The translations under genes and the position numbers were made by a program. A stretch of 64,000 nt of DNA from Thermosynechococcus sp. CL-1 (GTDB lineage Bacteria; Cyanobacteriota; Cyanobacteriia; Thermosynechococcales; Thermosynechococcaceae). The stretch is taken from positions 682,001 through 746,000 of the forward strand of contig NZ_CP040671.1 in assembly GCF_008386235.1 (NCBI RefSeq), given 5' to 3'. This document shows, in pieces, positions 16,000 through 24,071 of the stretch; positions within the stretch are counted from its first letter, which is position 1; every line of letters starts with the position of its first letter. The notes beneath the pieces were generated by a model that was not told the origin of the DNA, ran no database searches, and saw only the letters and a list, made by a program, of their open reading frames with translations.

Positions 16000-17302
16000 C
16001 TCCCCCATTTGGCAGCCCTTTACGCAAATGAAAACGGCGGCTCCGCCCCTGAAGGTGGTGCGTGCCCAGGGTGCTCGCCTTGAACTGAGCGATGGCCGTC
16101 AGATTATTGATGCCATTTCCAGTTGGTGGGTGACGCTCCATGGCCATAGCCATCCTGTGCTGGCTAAAGCGCTCTATGAGCAGGCACAAACCCTTGAGCA
16201 CGTCATTTTTGCCGGCTTTACCCATGAGCCAGCGGAGCAGCTTGCCCAACTGCTGTGTGCCCACACGCCAGCGGGGTTACAACGGGTCTTTTTTTCCGAC
16301 AATGGCTCAACCGCCGTGGAAGTGGCGCTGAAGATGGCCTACCAGTATTGGCAGCGGCGAGATCAACCCCAGCGATCGCGCTTCATTGGCTTTGCCGGCG
16401 GGTACCATGGCGATACCCTTGGGGCAATGACTGTCGGCCAAAGTTCCCCGTGGTGGCAACCCTTTCAACCGCTGCTCCCCCCCTTAACAATCCTGCCCTA
16501 CCCAGCAACCTATGCAGGGGATCCAGAGGTCGAGACCAAGGAAGCACAGGCGATCGCTCAACTGGAGGATACCCTGAAGGCAGACCCCGATGCCTATGCC
16601 GCTCTCTTCATTGAGCCACTCGTACAGGGGGCAGGGGGAATGCGCATGTGTCGTCCCTCGTTTTTGCAAGCCCTTTCTGCAATTGCCAAGGCCTATGGGG
16701 TGTTAGTCGTCTATGACGAGGTGATGACGGGGTTTGGCCGCACAGGCGCCCTCTTTGCCTGTGAGAAAGCGGGGACACAACCCGATCTCCTTTGTCTCTC
16801 TAAGGGGTTATCGGGAGGCTGCTTGCCCATTGCCGTCACATTGGCCACTGAGGAAATTTATCAAGCCTTTTATGCCGATGATCCGGCGCGCGCCTTTTTC
16901 CACAGCCATTCCTATACCGGCAATCCCTTGGCCTGTGCGGTGAGTGTGGCTTCATTTCAATTGCTGCTTGCGGAACCTGAAGCCTACCAAGGCCTAGAGG
17001 CGCGCCATTGGCAGTGTTACCAGCAGTATCTTGCCGATGTCAGCAATCTCAAGCAATTTCGCACCTGTGGCACGATCGCGGCCATGGAATTGGCGACGGC
17101 GGCCTCCTACTTTAGTGACCTTGTGCCCCAACTGCGCCGCCGCTTTATTGAGTTGGGTGTGCTGCTGCGACCTTTGGGCAATACGCTCTATATCCTGCCC
17201 CCCTACTGCATTAGTGATGAAGAACTGGCCGCAGTCTATCGCGCCATCCGCCAAGTGGCGATCGAGGTGGCCGCAGGTTATTTCACCGCAGCCTCGGCTT
17301 GA
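15992..17302 (+). CDS. bioA: Adenosylmethionine-8-amino-7-oxononanoate aminotransferase
   Basis: BioA is a PLP enzyme that makes 7,8-diaminopelargonate in biotin synthesis, using SAM as amino donor. The 436-residue product shows SSWWVTLHGHSHP near the start, FFSDNGSTAVEVALKMA, GGYHGDTLGAMTVG, the DEVMTGFGRTG cofactor-binding stretch and the PLP lysine in LSKGLSGGCLP. I start it at ATG 15992, which overlaps the ylxR stop; ATG 15977 is also in frame. It is the last gene of the rimP run and overlaps the convergent DUF1823 gene by 25 bases. Confidence 0.92.
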   Translation: MTDSPIWQPFTQMKTAAPPLKVVRAQGARLELSDGRQIIDAISSWWVTLHGHSHPVLAKALYEQAQTLEHVIFAGFTHEPAEQLAQLLCAHTPAGLQRVFFSDNGSTAVEVALKMAYQYWQRRDQPQRSRFIGFAGGYHGDTLGAMTVGQSSPWWQPFQPLLPPLTILPYPATYAGDPEVETKEAQAIAQLEDTLKADPDAYAALFIEPLVQGAGGMRMCRPSFLQALSAIAKAYGVLVVYDEVMTGFGRTGALFACEKAGTQPDLLCLSKGLSGGCLPIAVTLATEEIYQAFYADDPARAFFHSHSYTGNPLACAVSVASFQLLLAEPEAYQGLEARHWQCYQQYLADVSNLKQFRTCGTIAAMELATAASYFSDLVPQLRRRFIELGVLLRPLGNTLYILPPYCISDEELAAVYRAIRQVAIEVAAGYFTAASA

Positions 17303-17670
17303 GTGGCCATGTAGCTGAGGAGCCAATTGACCGCAGTGGCACGGCGCGTACGGCGGGGGTTGAGTTCCTTGATTTCATAGCCAGCAAAGCCCAACTGTTC
17401 CTTGAGAAGTTGCTTGTGGGCAGGGGGAATAGAGCGGGTAAGCTTGACGATGGCGGGGCGGCTGCCAATGAAGTCGGGGGGTTGGGGATAGTCTTGTCGC
17501 CATTCTGGAGGCACGCGATCGCTCTGCCAAGTTTGACTGTGGGCGTCATAGCGATAGCCCAAGCAGTGCCACAGGAGCTGATTGACCGTAGCATCATCCA
17601 ATTCATCATTGAGAATTTGCCACAATGTGGCTTCTGTGAGAGGGGGGAGTGGCGAATCAGAGCTATCCAT
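17278..17670 (-). CDS. DUF1823-family protein
   Basis: This 130-residue protein has the features I recall for the cyanobacterial and plastid DUF1823 family: LWQILNDELDDATVNQLLW, YRYDAHSQTW, RVPPEWRQDYPQPPDFI and a C-terminal FAGYEIKELNPRRTRRATA. Function is unknown. No signal peptide or membrane segment is seen. It converges on bioA with a 25-base overlap of the coding ends, and is divergent from lepB with about 75 bases between them. Confidence 0.75.
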   Translation of the reverse strand: MDSSDSPLPPLTEATLWQILNDELDDATVNQLLWHCLGYRYDAHSQTWQSDRVPPEWRQDYPQPPDFIGSRPAIVKLTRSIPPAHKQLLKEQLGFAGYEIKELNPRRTRRATAVNWLLSYMATQAEAAVK

Positions 17671-17745
17671 TCACACTCTTTGTAATCAGTCGGTCTACTG
17701 AAACCGGTACCATAAAAAGGGTGGTTTCTCTAAATCTGCCCTTAT

Positions 17746-18315
17746 ATGTCTGCTTCGGCAACGAATTCCCCTTCCCGCTGGCGATCGCTACGCAATAATG
17801 CCCTGTTGATTGGGGTGGCTGTGCTGATCACGCTACTGATTCGTATTTTTGTGGCGGAGTCGCGCTTTATTCCCTCAGAATCTATGGAGCCAACGCTTTG
17901 GCCGGGCGATCGCATTGTGGTGGAAAAGATCACCTATCGCCAGCGATCGCCTCGACCGGGAGATATTGTTGTCTTCTATACCCCACCCCTCTTGCAGACC
18001 CTTGGTTATCGCGCCGATCAAGCCCTCATTAAACGAGTGATTGCCACCGCCGGGGATACGGTTGCCGTGCATGATGGTCAAGTTTGGGTCAACGATCGCC
18101 CCCTTGAAGAACCCTACATTGCTGAGCCACCCGTTTATACGCTCTCCCCAGTGACAGTGCCAGAGAATATGCTCTTTGTTATGGGAGATAACCGCAACCA
18201 CAGCAATGACTCCCATATCTGGGGATTTTTGCCCCTTGAGAATGTCATTGGTCGGGCGATCGCCTGCTATTGGCCCCTCAACCATGCGGGTAAAATTTCG
18301 TCCCCGGCTGCTTAA
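17746..18315 (+). CDS. lepB: Signal peptidase I
   Basis: LepB cleaves signal peptides from exported proteins. The 189-residue product has one N-terminal membrane anchor (about residues 18-36), the catalytic serine 46 in PSESMEPTLWPGD, the general-base lysine 96 in DQALIKRVIAT, and box E GDNRNHSNDSHIWG. This single-anchor short form is typical of Gram-positives and cyanobacteria. Its stop shares four bases (TTAA) with the stop of the convergent secreted-protein gene. Confidence 0.95.
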   Translation: MSASATNSPSRWRSLRNNALLIGVAVLITLLIRIFVAESRFIPSESMEPTLWPGDRIVVEKITYRQRSPRPGDIVVFYTPPLLQTLGYRADQALIKRVIATAGDTVAVHDGQVWVNDRPLEEPYIAEPPVYTLSPVTVPENMLFVMGDNRNHSNDSHIWGFLPLENVIGRAIACYWPLNHAGKISSPAA

Positions 18316-18626
18316 TAGGTGACTAGCCGCATCAGTGTGGGGTTAGCATCCTCCACCAGTCCCCATTCAACTGGTAACGGTACCACTTGTCCCACAGGAG
18401 TTGTTTGCGCTGCTTGGAGACAATCAGTCTGCAAACTGTAGTTGCCATTGCGCAGGCTTGACGGTTGGGCAGGGCGGCTGACTTGACAGGTTTTAATGAC
18501 CGTCGCTCCCACCTGTAGCGTGCTATGGGTTTGGCTGTGAGCCAAAGGTGTCCAAGAAAACACGGCTAACAAACTCAAGGCGATCGTGGCGACAAGAGAC
18601 TGCCACCAAAACTGCATGCTGAACAT
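18312..18626 (-). CDS. Small secreted protein of unknown function
   Basis: The 104-residue product has a clear signal peptide (MFSMQFWWQSLVATIALSLL, cleavage probably after AHS) and a mature part of about 75 residues with two cysteines (KTCQVS and TDCLQA), which could form a disulfide. I recognise no domain. Met1 or Met4 may be the start. The gene converges with lepB with a four-base overlap. Confidence 0.55.
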   Translation of the reverse strand: MFSMQFWWQSLVATIALSLLAVFSWTPLAHSQTHSTLQVGATVIKTCQVSRPAQPSSLRNGNYSLQTDCLQAAQTTPVGQVVPLPVEWGLVEDANPTLMRLVTY

Positions 18627-19043
18627 AATTCCCCCGCCTTCAAGTCATTGATGAAATCACTTGTAACAGTTCCTTAGATTCCTTCCCCCGCTTTTGCAAA
18701 CGTGAGGCTTTGAGTCTTGAACAGTGAATACTAAAGGTATTAACTGCAAAAAAGTAATAAGAAAATGAGAGGAGCTGTTTAGAGTTGTAGGGGACTCCGT
18801 CGCTTTCCCTACACTTCTATTGTAGGCTTTATAGCCAAACCTAGTTACGATCCTGTACAAAAGTTCATGATTGAGTCTTAAATACAAGTCTTGTCCCATG
18901 GATTGAACACACTCAACATTTTGAAAATGATTACAGGAAAGACTTATATCCGATGTTTTAGAAAGGTGAAGAAGTGACACATTGACAATTGGCGCAGCCC
19001 CAAGCGATCGCTAGGCTAGAGGCAACCCCTTGGAACCGCCATT
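18627..19043. other. Intergenic region with a hairpin, no gene called
   Basis: About 417 bases of A/T-rich DNA lie between two divergent genes. A 7-base inverted repeat TGTAGGG / CCCTACA (18786-18792 and 18807-18813) could form a stem-loop, and TGTAGG recurs in the same direction near 18819. A 107-codon minus-strand frame (18657-18980) shows no domain and looks like chance. The promoters of both neighbours must lie here. A small RNA is possible but unproven. Confidence 0.4.
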
Positions 19044-19877
19044 ATGTACAGTGAGTCAGAACATACTCCCCAAGCGATCGCCAACCGCCCCTATCAAGTA
19101 CGGATTGGTCAATACCTCAATGAGGGCTGGCAAATTTTCAGCACTCAACCCGCTGCCTACATTGGTTTTCTCATTCTGACAACCATTATCAATGGTGTGC
19201 TCAACAATATTCCGGGGGCTGGCCCAATTGTTAGCACGATTTTGGCAGGCCTCTTCGCCGCAGGCTACTACTTTTTCAGCTTTCGCATTGCCCGCAACCA
19301 AAGAACCGAATTTAGCGACTTTTTTAATGCGTTCAAAAACAACTACTTTCTGCCCATCTTCTTGACGAACTTGATCATCGGTTTGATTACGAATGTGTTT
19401 GTGATCAGTGCCAGCATTCTATTTGTGATTGCGGGGTTGCCCTTCTTGCAAAGCATATTAGAGCAGGCGGCGGCTGAAGCAACGGAACCCGATGCCGACT
19501 TAGAACAACTGCTAGCGTTACTGGAGCAGCTTCCCTCTGTGCCGCATGCCCTGAACCCCGTTTTCATCTTGGTGGGTGCCATCCTGCTGCTGCCCGGGGT
19601 TTACTTTGGGGTAGCCTATATGTTTGCTGTGCCTTTGGTGGTGGAACACCGGTTTGATGTGTGGCCGGCACTAGAAACCAGCCGCCGCTTAGTTTCCCGC
19701 GATTGGTGGAGCTTCTTTTTTCTCAGCGTGTCAATCATTTTCTTCAATATCTTGGGCTTTTGCCTCTGCTGTGTGGGGATGCTGGTGACTATTCCTTGGA
19801 GTAGTTGTGTCATTGTGGCGGCTTACCGCGATATTATTGGCCTCATGCCCACCACTGACAATAGTAACCAGTTTTAG
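19044..19877 (+). CDS. Polytopic membrane protein of unknown function
   Basis: This 277-residue protein has about six hydrophobic segments. The N-terminal part (IGQYLNEGWQIFSTQPAAYIG) and SRDWWSFFFLSVSIIFFN with VAAYRDIIG near the end resemble the DUF975-like group of integral membrane proteins, which have no clear function. An acidic, alanine-rich loop (AAAEATEPDADLEQLL) divides the molecule. The omega-aminotransferase gene begins four bases after the stop, so the two are probably an operon. Confidence 0.65.
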   Translation: MYSESEHTPQAIANRPYQVRIGQYLNEGWQIFSTQPAAYIGFLILTTIINGVLNNIPGAGPIVSTILAGLFAAGYYFFSFRIARNQRTEFSDFFNAFKNNYFLPIFLTNLIIGLITNVFVISASILFVIAGLPFLQSILEQAAAEATEPDADLEQLLALLEQLPSVPHALNPVFILVGAILLLPGVYFGVAYMFAVPLVVEHRFDVWPALETSRRLVSRDWWSFFFLSVSIIFFNILGFCLCCVGMLVTIPWSSCVIVAAYRDIIGLMPTTDNSNQF

Positions 19878-19881
19878 TCCG

Positions 19882-21207
19882 ATGACGCTGCCCACCCTTG
19901 CAGATCTGAATCTCGACCCCTTTTGGATGCCCTTTACGGCCAATCGCCAGTTTAAGCAAAGTCCTCGGCTCCTTGTTTCGGCAGCAGGGATGTACTACAG
20001 GAGCATTGATGGCCGTGAGATTCTCGATGGCACCGCCGGGTTGTGGTGTGTCAATGCCGGCCACTGCCGTCCAGAAATTGTCAGCGCGATCGCCCAACAG
20101 GCAGCAACACTGGATTTTGCCCCCACATTTCAGATGGGACATCCGGGGCCATTTCAGGTGGCCGATCGCCTGCGCACAATGACCCCTGACCCCCTCAACC
20201 ATGTCTTTTTTGCCAACTCTGGCTCTGAGGCCGTGGATACAGCCTTGAAAATTGCCCTTGCCTACCATCGGCTGCGGGGAGAGGGGACACGGCAACGGCT
20301 CATTGGTCGCGAGCGGGGCTATCACGGGGTCGGCTTTGGTGGAATTTCAGTGGGGGGAATTGCTGCCAATCGCAAGTTCTTTGGTTCTCTCTTGGCAGGG
20401 GTGGATCATCTGCCCCACACCCACAACCTTGAGCACAATGCCTTCAGCAAGGGACAACCCACTTGGGGAGCACATTTAGCCGACGAGCTAGAACGCTTAG
20501 TGGCGCTGCATGATGCATCGACGATCGCAGCGGTAATTGTTGAACCCCTTGCGGGTTCGACGGGGGTATTGATTCCGCCCCAAGGGTACTTGGAACGCCT
20601 GCGTGCCATTTGCGATCGCCACGGCATTTTGCTGATCTTTGATGAAGTGATCACGGGTTTTGGCCGTCTCGGTGCCCCCTTTGCCAGTCAGTACTTTGGT
20701 GTGACTCCAGATCTCATCACGGTTGCCAAGGGTCTAACCAATGCCGCTGTACCCATGGGAGCGGTGATTGTCCGCGATGAGATTTACGACACCTTCATGC
20801 AAGGCCCCGCGGGGCAAATTGAGTTTTTCCATGGCTACACCTATTCGGGACATCCCCTTGCCTGTGCGGCCGCCTTGGCAACCCTAGAGATCTACGAGAA
20901 AGAAGCCCTATTTGAGCGGGCGGCTTCCCTTGCGCCCTATTGGCAGGAGGCCATCCACAGCCTACGGGGTCTGCCCCATGTCATTGATATTCGCAACTTG
21001 GGCTTGGTGGCAGGGATTGAATTGGCGCCACGGGAGGGGCAAGGAGGGGCACGGGGCTATGATGCCCTCTGTCGTGCCTTTGAGGCGGGACTACTGATTC
21101 GTGTCACGGGGGATATTATTGCCCTCTCACCACCGCTGATTGTGGAGCAATCGCACATTGATCAAATGGTGGATATTTTGAGTCGTGTTCTACGGGAACT
21201 TCCCTAG
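19882..21207 (+). CDS. Class III aminotransferase, omega-amino acid:pyruvate type
   Basis: This 441-residue PLP enzyme belongs to the class III aminotransferases. It shows GTAGLWCVNAGHCRPEI, FFANSGSEAVDTALKIA, RERGYHGVGFGGISVGG and the cofactor lysine in ITVAKGLTNAAVPMGAV, as in omega-amino acid (beta-alanine):pyruvate aminotransferases. The exact amine donor cannot be told from sequence. I start at ATG 19882; the frame extends to 19807, but that part overlaps the upstream gene and lacks family similarity. Confidence 0.85.
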   Translation: MTLPTLADLNLDPFWMPFTANRQFKQSPRLLVSAAGMYYRSIDGREILDGTAGLWCVNAGHCRPEIVSAIAQQAATLDFAPTFQMGHPGPFQVADRLRTMTPDPLNHVFFANSGSEAVDTALKIALAYHRLRGEGTRQRLIGRERGYHGVGFGGISVGGIAANRKFFGSLLAGVDHLPHTHNLEHNAFSKGQPTWGAHLADELERLVALHDASTIAAVIVEPLAGSTGVLIPPQGYLERLRAICDRHGILLIFDEVITGFGRLGAPFASQYFGVTPDLITVAKGLTNAAVPMGAVIVRDEIYDTFMQGPAGQIEFFHGYTYSGHPLACAAALATLEIYEKEALFERAASLAPYWQEAIHSLRGLPHVIDIRNLGLVAGIELAPREGQGGARGYDALCRAFEAGLLIRVTGDIIALSPPLIVEQSHIDQMVDILSRVLRELP

Positions 21208-21255
21208 GCACCGCAGCGTCGGAATCAGAGGATCACTCTCTCCTTGGAGGCTTCT

Positions 21256-21570
21256 ATGTTACGCTTCCTGCCGTTGGCCATCAGTAGCTTAGCTACGCTG
21301 GTGGCGATCGCTCCCCCCAGTCGTGCCGCCTATCCCCTCTTTCCTAATCAGCCGGGAGTTGATGTCTTCTTCCCAGGGCTAGAGTCCTTTGGGCGGCCGC
21401 GGACACCGCAGTACAGTCCCTACAATCCTGTCATTTACCGTCCGCCGGGGCAATCTCAAACGTACATTATTGTGCCAGTGCCCTATCCACCTCGCCCCGT
21501 AATTTACCCGCCCCCCTATTCACCCGTTTATTATCCCTATTACCCCTGTTATCCATTCCGTTGCCGATAA
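21256..21570 (+). CDS. Small secreted proline/tyrosine-rich protein
   Basis: From ATG 21256, which follows GGAGG (21246-21250) by five bases, the product has 104 residues. A signal peptide (MLRFLPLAISSLATLVAIAP, cleavage near SRA) is followed by a low-complexity mature part dominated by proline and tyrosine, such as PVPYPPRPVIYPPPYSPVYY. It ends CYPFRCR with two cysteines. Such composition is typical of extracellular or cell-surface structural peptides; no function is known. Confidence 0.6.
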   Translation: MLRFLPLAISSLATLVAIAPPSRAAYPLFPNQPGVDVFFPGLESFGRPRTPQYSPYNPVIYRPPGQSQTYIIVPVPYPPRPVIYPPPYSPVYYPYYPCYPFRCR

Positions 21571-21679
21571 ACAACAATACTGGGGATTGATACTTGACTC
21601 GACTTGGGAAGCAGACCGAGAGCCGGTTCTCCTGCTAAAATAGCGGCTAATTTAGCCATTTTCAGTTCGAGAGAAATCT

Positions 21680-22147
21680 ATGGCTCAGTTGGCGATCGCT
21701 CCCGTTTTATTTCACCTTGCCTTTCCTGTCAGTAATTTGGCGGACACCAAGGCCTACTACATTGATGGGTTGGGCTGTGAACCAGGGCGCGAAAATTCCC
21801 ACTGCCTAATCATGAAGCTCTATGGCCATCAACTGGTGGCTCACGTCACGGATGAACCCTTAACCCCACCCAAGAGCATTTATCCGCGCCACTTTGGCTT
21901 GATTTTCTTGGCCCAAGCCGACTGGCAAAACCTCTGCGATCGCGTGATCAAGAAGGGACTTGACTTTTACCAGCCACCGCGTACCCGCTTTGCCAATACC
22001 CCCCTAGAGCACCAAACGTTCTTTCTCGCAGACCCCTTCCACAACCTGATTGAGATTAAGCACTACCGCCATGCAGAAGCCATTTTTGGCCTGCGGGATC
22101 ACCGTCATATTGGCGATACCCCCCTCGTTTCTGCGCCGCAACCGTGA
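21680..22147 (+). CDS. VOC-superfamily (glyoxalase-like) protein
   Basis: The 155-residue product has the paired beta-alpha-beta units of the vicinal oxygen chelate fold: an opening LFHLAFPVSNLADTKAYYID, a central RHFGLIFL and a closing FLADPFHNLIEIKHY with the usual metal-binding glutamate. The histidines HLAF and HFGL could complete the metal site. Such proteins include glyoxalases, dioxygenases and antibiotic-binding proteins; the substrate here is not known. The next gene starts four bases inside its end. Confidence 0.78.
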   Translation: MAQLAIAPVLFHLAFPVSNLADTKAYYIDGLGCEPGRENSHCLIMKLYGHQLVAHVTDEPLTPPKSIYPRHFGLIFLAQADWQNLCDRVIKKGLDFYQPPRTRFANTPLEHQTFFLADPFHNLIEIKHYRHAEAIFGLRDHRHIGDTPLVSAPQP

Positions 22148-22422
22148 CCCATCTGATTCTCTATAGCAAGCCCGGCTGTCACCTCTGTGAAGGACTACAA
22201 GAGAAGCTGGCCACTCTGAAGGAATTTACCCTTGAGGTACGCGACATCACCAGCCGCGATGATTGGTGGCAAGCCTATCAATACGAGATTCCTGTTCTCT
22301 ACCTAGTGATTGGAACGCAAGTGCTTCCCGTACCGCGCTTTTCTCCCCGTGCCAGTGCTGAACACATTCGTCGGCGACTCCAACAACTGACCCATTCAGG
22401 CGGCGCCTCATCCAGCAATTAA
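22144..22422 (+). CDS. Glutaredoxin-like thioredoxin-fold protein (DUF836)
   Basis: This 92-residue protein begins with LILYSKPGCHLCEGLQEKL, with a redox CxxC at cysteines 12 and 15, and has the thioredoxin-fold proline segment YEIPVLYLV. It matches the glutaredoxin-like DUF836 family. It starts with GTG at 22144, overlapping the VOC gene stop by four bases, so the two are translationally coupled and may share a role in electrophile or thiol stress. Confidence 0.8.
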   Translation: MTHLILYSKPGCHLCEGLQEKLATLKEFTLEVRDITSRDDWWQAYQYEIPVLYLVIGTQVLPVPRFSPRASAEHIRRRLQQLTHSGGASSSN

Positions 22423-22425
22423 CGG

Positions 22426-22581
22426 TATAATCAATTAGTGGGATACAGCCCTTTTCAGAGGGAGCGAATACACCCAAAAATTTAATAGCCCCAAATGGCA
22501 GAGGATTGCCTCCCCCCTAGGTATCCCATATGTTAGAAAAGGGCTATCATTGGCATTGCAACGCCAATAGAGAATTCACGC
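22426..22581 (+). promoter_or_regulatory. Promoter and structured leader before ktrA
   Basis: TATAAT at 22426-22431 predicts a start near 22438, giving a 5' leader of about 145 bases. The leader begins GGGATAC (22440-22446) and AGCCCTTTTC (22447-22456), and both have exact complements downstream: GTATCCC (22521-22527) and GAAAAGGGCT (22536-22545). The pairings cross, so they form a pseudoknot or compete. A further hairpin ATTGGC/GCCAAT is at 22549-22568. It does not match a riboswitch I know. Confidence 0.5.
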
Positions 22582-23295
22582 ATGGTAGATTTTGGAGCAA
22601 TGCTCTTTCGCGGGCGGGGGGTCAAGATCTCGCAGCAGTATGCAGTGATTGGCCTAGGGCGGTTTGGCCGGGGGGTGTGCGAGACCCTGCACGGCATGGG
22701 CTATGAGGTGCTCGGCAGTGATAACCAAGAGCGATTGGTGAATCAAGTGCTCCAAGATCATATTGTGGATCATGCGATTCAACTGGATTCCACGGATCCC
22801 CAAGCCCTGAAGGAGGCGGGTCTCTTTGAGTTTGAAACGGTAATTGTGGCCATTGGCAACCATCTCGACGCCAGTATTATCACCACATTGAACCTAAAGG
22901 AGGCAGGCGTGCCCAATGTCATTGCCAAGGCTTCCTCAGAGATTCATAAAAAACTCCTAGAGCGAGTGGGGGCAGATCGGGTGATCTTTCCAGAGTATGA
23001 GGCGGGGTGTGAACTGGCGCGATCGCTCACCCGCCCAGCGATTCTCGATTGGTTCGACCTTGACCCCGAAAAAAGTATTGTCGAAGTCAAAGTGCCTGAG
23101 GCATTTCACAATCGCACAGTTGCCGAGGTGGAACTGCGCAGTCGCTATGGCCTCAATTTAATTGCCCTGCGCTTTGATGATAAGTTTGAGATCAATCCCA
23201 GTCCCAACCAGAAGCTCAATAAAGGGGACATTATGGTGGTGATTGGTGCTAATAACGATATTGATCGCTTTTTGCGGAGTCAACACATTAACTAG
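22582..23295 (+). CDS. ktrA: Potassium-channel regulatory subunit (KtrA/TrkA type)
   Basis: The 237-residue product has an RCK_N Rossmann domain opening YAVIGLGRFGRGVCETLHGM (residues 20-39) and a C-terminal RCK_C domain (about 145-235, EVKVPEAFHNRTVAEVELR, GDIMVVIGANNDI). KtrA binds NAD(H) or ATP and gates the KtrB potassium transporter at the cytoplasmic side of the membrane. ktrB is not next to it, so it must be elsewhere. It follows a structured leader. Confidence 0.85.
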   Translation: MVDFGAMLFRGRGVKISQQYAVIGLGRFGRGVCETLHGMGYEVLGSDNQERLVNQVLQDHIVDHAIQLDSTDPQALKEAGLFEFETVIVAIGNHLDASIITTLNLKEAGVPNVIAKASSEIHKKLLERVGADRVIFPEYEAGCELARSLTRPAILDWFDLDPEKSIVEVKVPEAFHNRTVAEVELRSRYGLNLIALRFDDKFEINPSPNQKLNKGDIMVVIGANNDIDRFLRSQHIN

Positions 23296-23305
23296 GGCAT
23301 AACCC

Positions 23306-23992
23306 TTGAGCTTTCACTGCTGGTCGCCACCGGCACGGGTGATGGCGATTCTCCTGTGGATTTTTTGCATTAGTAGCTTGCGGCGGTGGGAAAGTCTGGC
23401 GATCGCGACCTTGCTTGTGGCGCTCCTCTATCTCCTGAGCCATGTCCCTTGGCAGCGCTTGGGCAAACGTCTGCAGCAGATGGGGCTCTTTTTTCTGGGA
23501 CTGTGGTTACTGTTGGCGGTTACTGCGTGGCCGATCGCACTGCTCCTCACATGGCGCTTGGTCTTGTGTCTTGCCCTTGGCGTGGTGTTGCTAGAAAGCT
23601 TGACGTTTAGTGAATGGGTGCGGGTCTGTCGCTGGTGGGGACTACCGCCCTTGTTGGTGGATACGCTGGCTTTGACCCATCGCTATCTCTTTGAGCTAGA
23701 GAGTCAGTTGACACAAATGCAGCAGGCACTCTTTCTGCGGGGATTTCGCTTGAGTTGGCGCCGCCTTCGCCCGTGGGCACAGGTGATTGGTATCTTTCTC
23801 ATTCGCGCCGAGGAACGGGCACAGCAGATCTATCTGGCAATGCGCTTACGGGGCTATGGGCAAGTGCTTCAGCGTCGTCCGCAATTTTCTGAAGGGGCGC
23901 CTTGGAGTTGGGGGCTAACGCTGAGTGCTAGCTTGGGGGCAGGATTGTTGGCAATCTATGATGCCCTTGGTGAAATCCAACTGCCTTTTTGA
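23306..23992 (+). CDS. Energy-coupling factor transmembrane protein (CbiQ/EcfT family)
   Basis: This 228-residue membrane protein has five or so hydrophobic segments and the two conserved cytoplasmic helices that contact ECF ATPases, seen as ALFLRGFRLSWRR and QQIYLAMRLRGYG. EcfT is the T component of vitamin and metal importers. No ATPase or substrate-binding partner is in the window, so the substrate is unknown. I take TTG 23306 as the start, ten bases after the ktrA stop; a later ATG at 23342 is possible. Confidence 0.75.
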   Translation: MSFHCWSPPARVMAILLWIFCISSLRRWESLAIATLLVALLYLLSHVPWQRLGKRLQQMGLFFLGLWLLLAVTAWPIALLLTWRLVLCLALGVVLLESLTFSEWVRVCRWWGLPPLLVDTLALTHRYLFELESQLTQMQQALFLRGFRLSWRRLRPWAQVIGIFLIRAEERAQQIYLAMRLRGYGQVLQRRPQFSEGAPWSWGLTLSASLGAGLLAIYDALGEIQLPF

Positions 23993-24023
23993 GGTGGATA
24001 GACAACAGTGGGAACAGTGGTAC

Positions 24024-24039
24024 ATTAACATATTAACAT
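24024..24039 (+). repeat. Tandem 8-base direct repeat before cruF
   Basis: The sequence ATTAACAT occurs twice in perfect tandem at 24024-24031 and 24032-24039, ending 32 bases before the cruF start, within an A/T-rich stretch that continues TTGTAAACG. It may be a regulator binding site. Its 8-base period does not fit the 11-base period of Pho boxes. Confidence 0.4.
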
Positions 24040-24071
24040 TTGTAAACGATTGCCCCTTAGAGATTGCCCCT

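Noticed and set aside
18657-18980. 107-codon minus-strand frame in an A/T-rich gap
   Set aside because: No domain, no convincing ribosome site, and composition like non-coding DNA.
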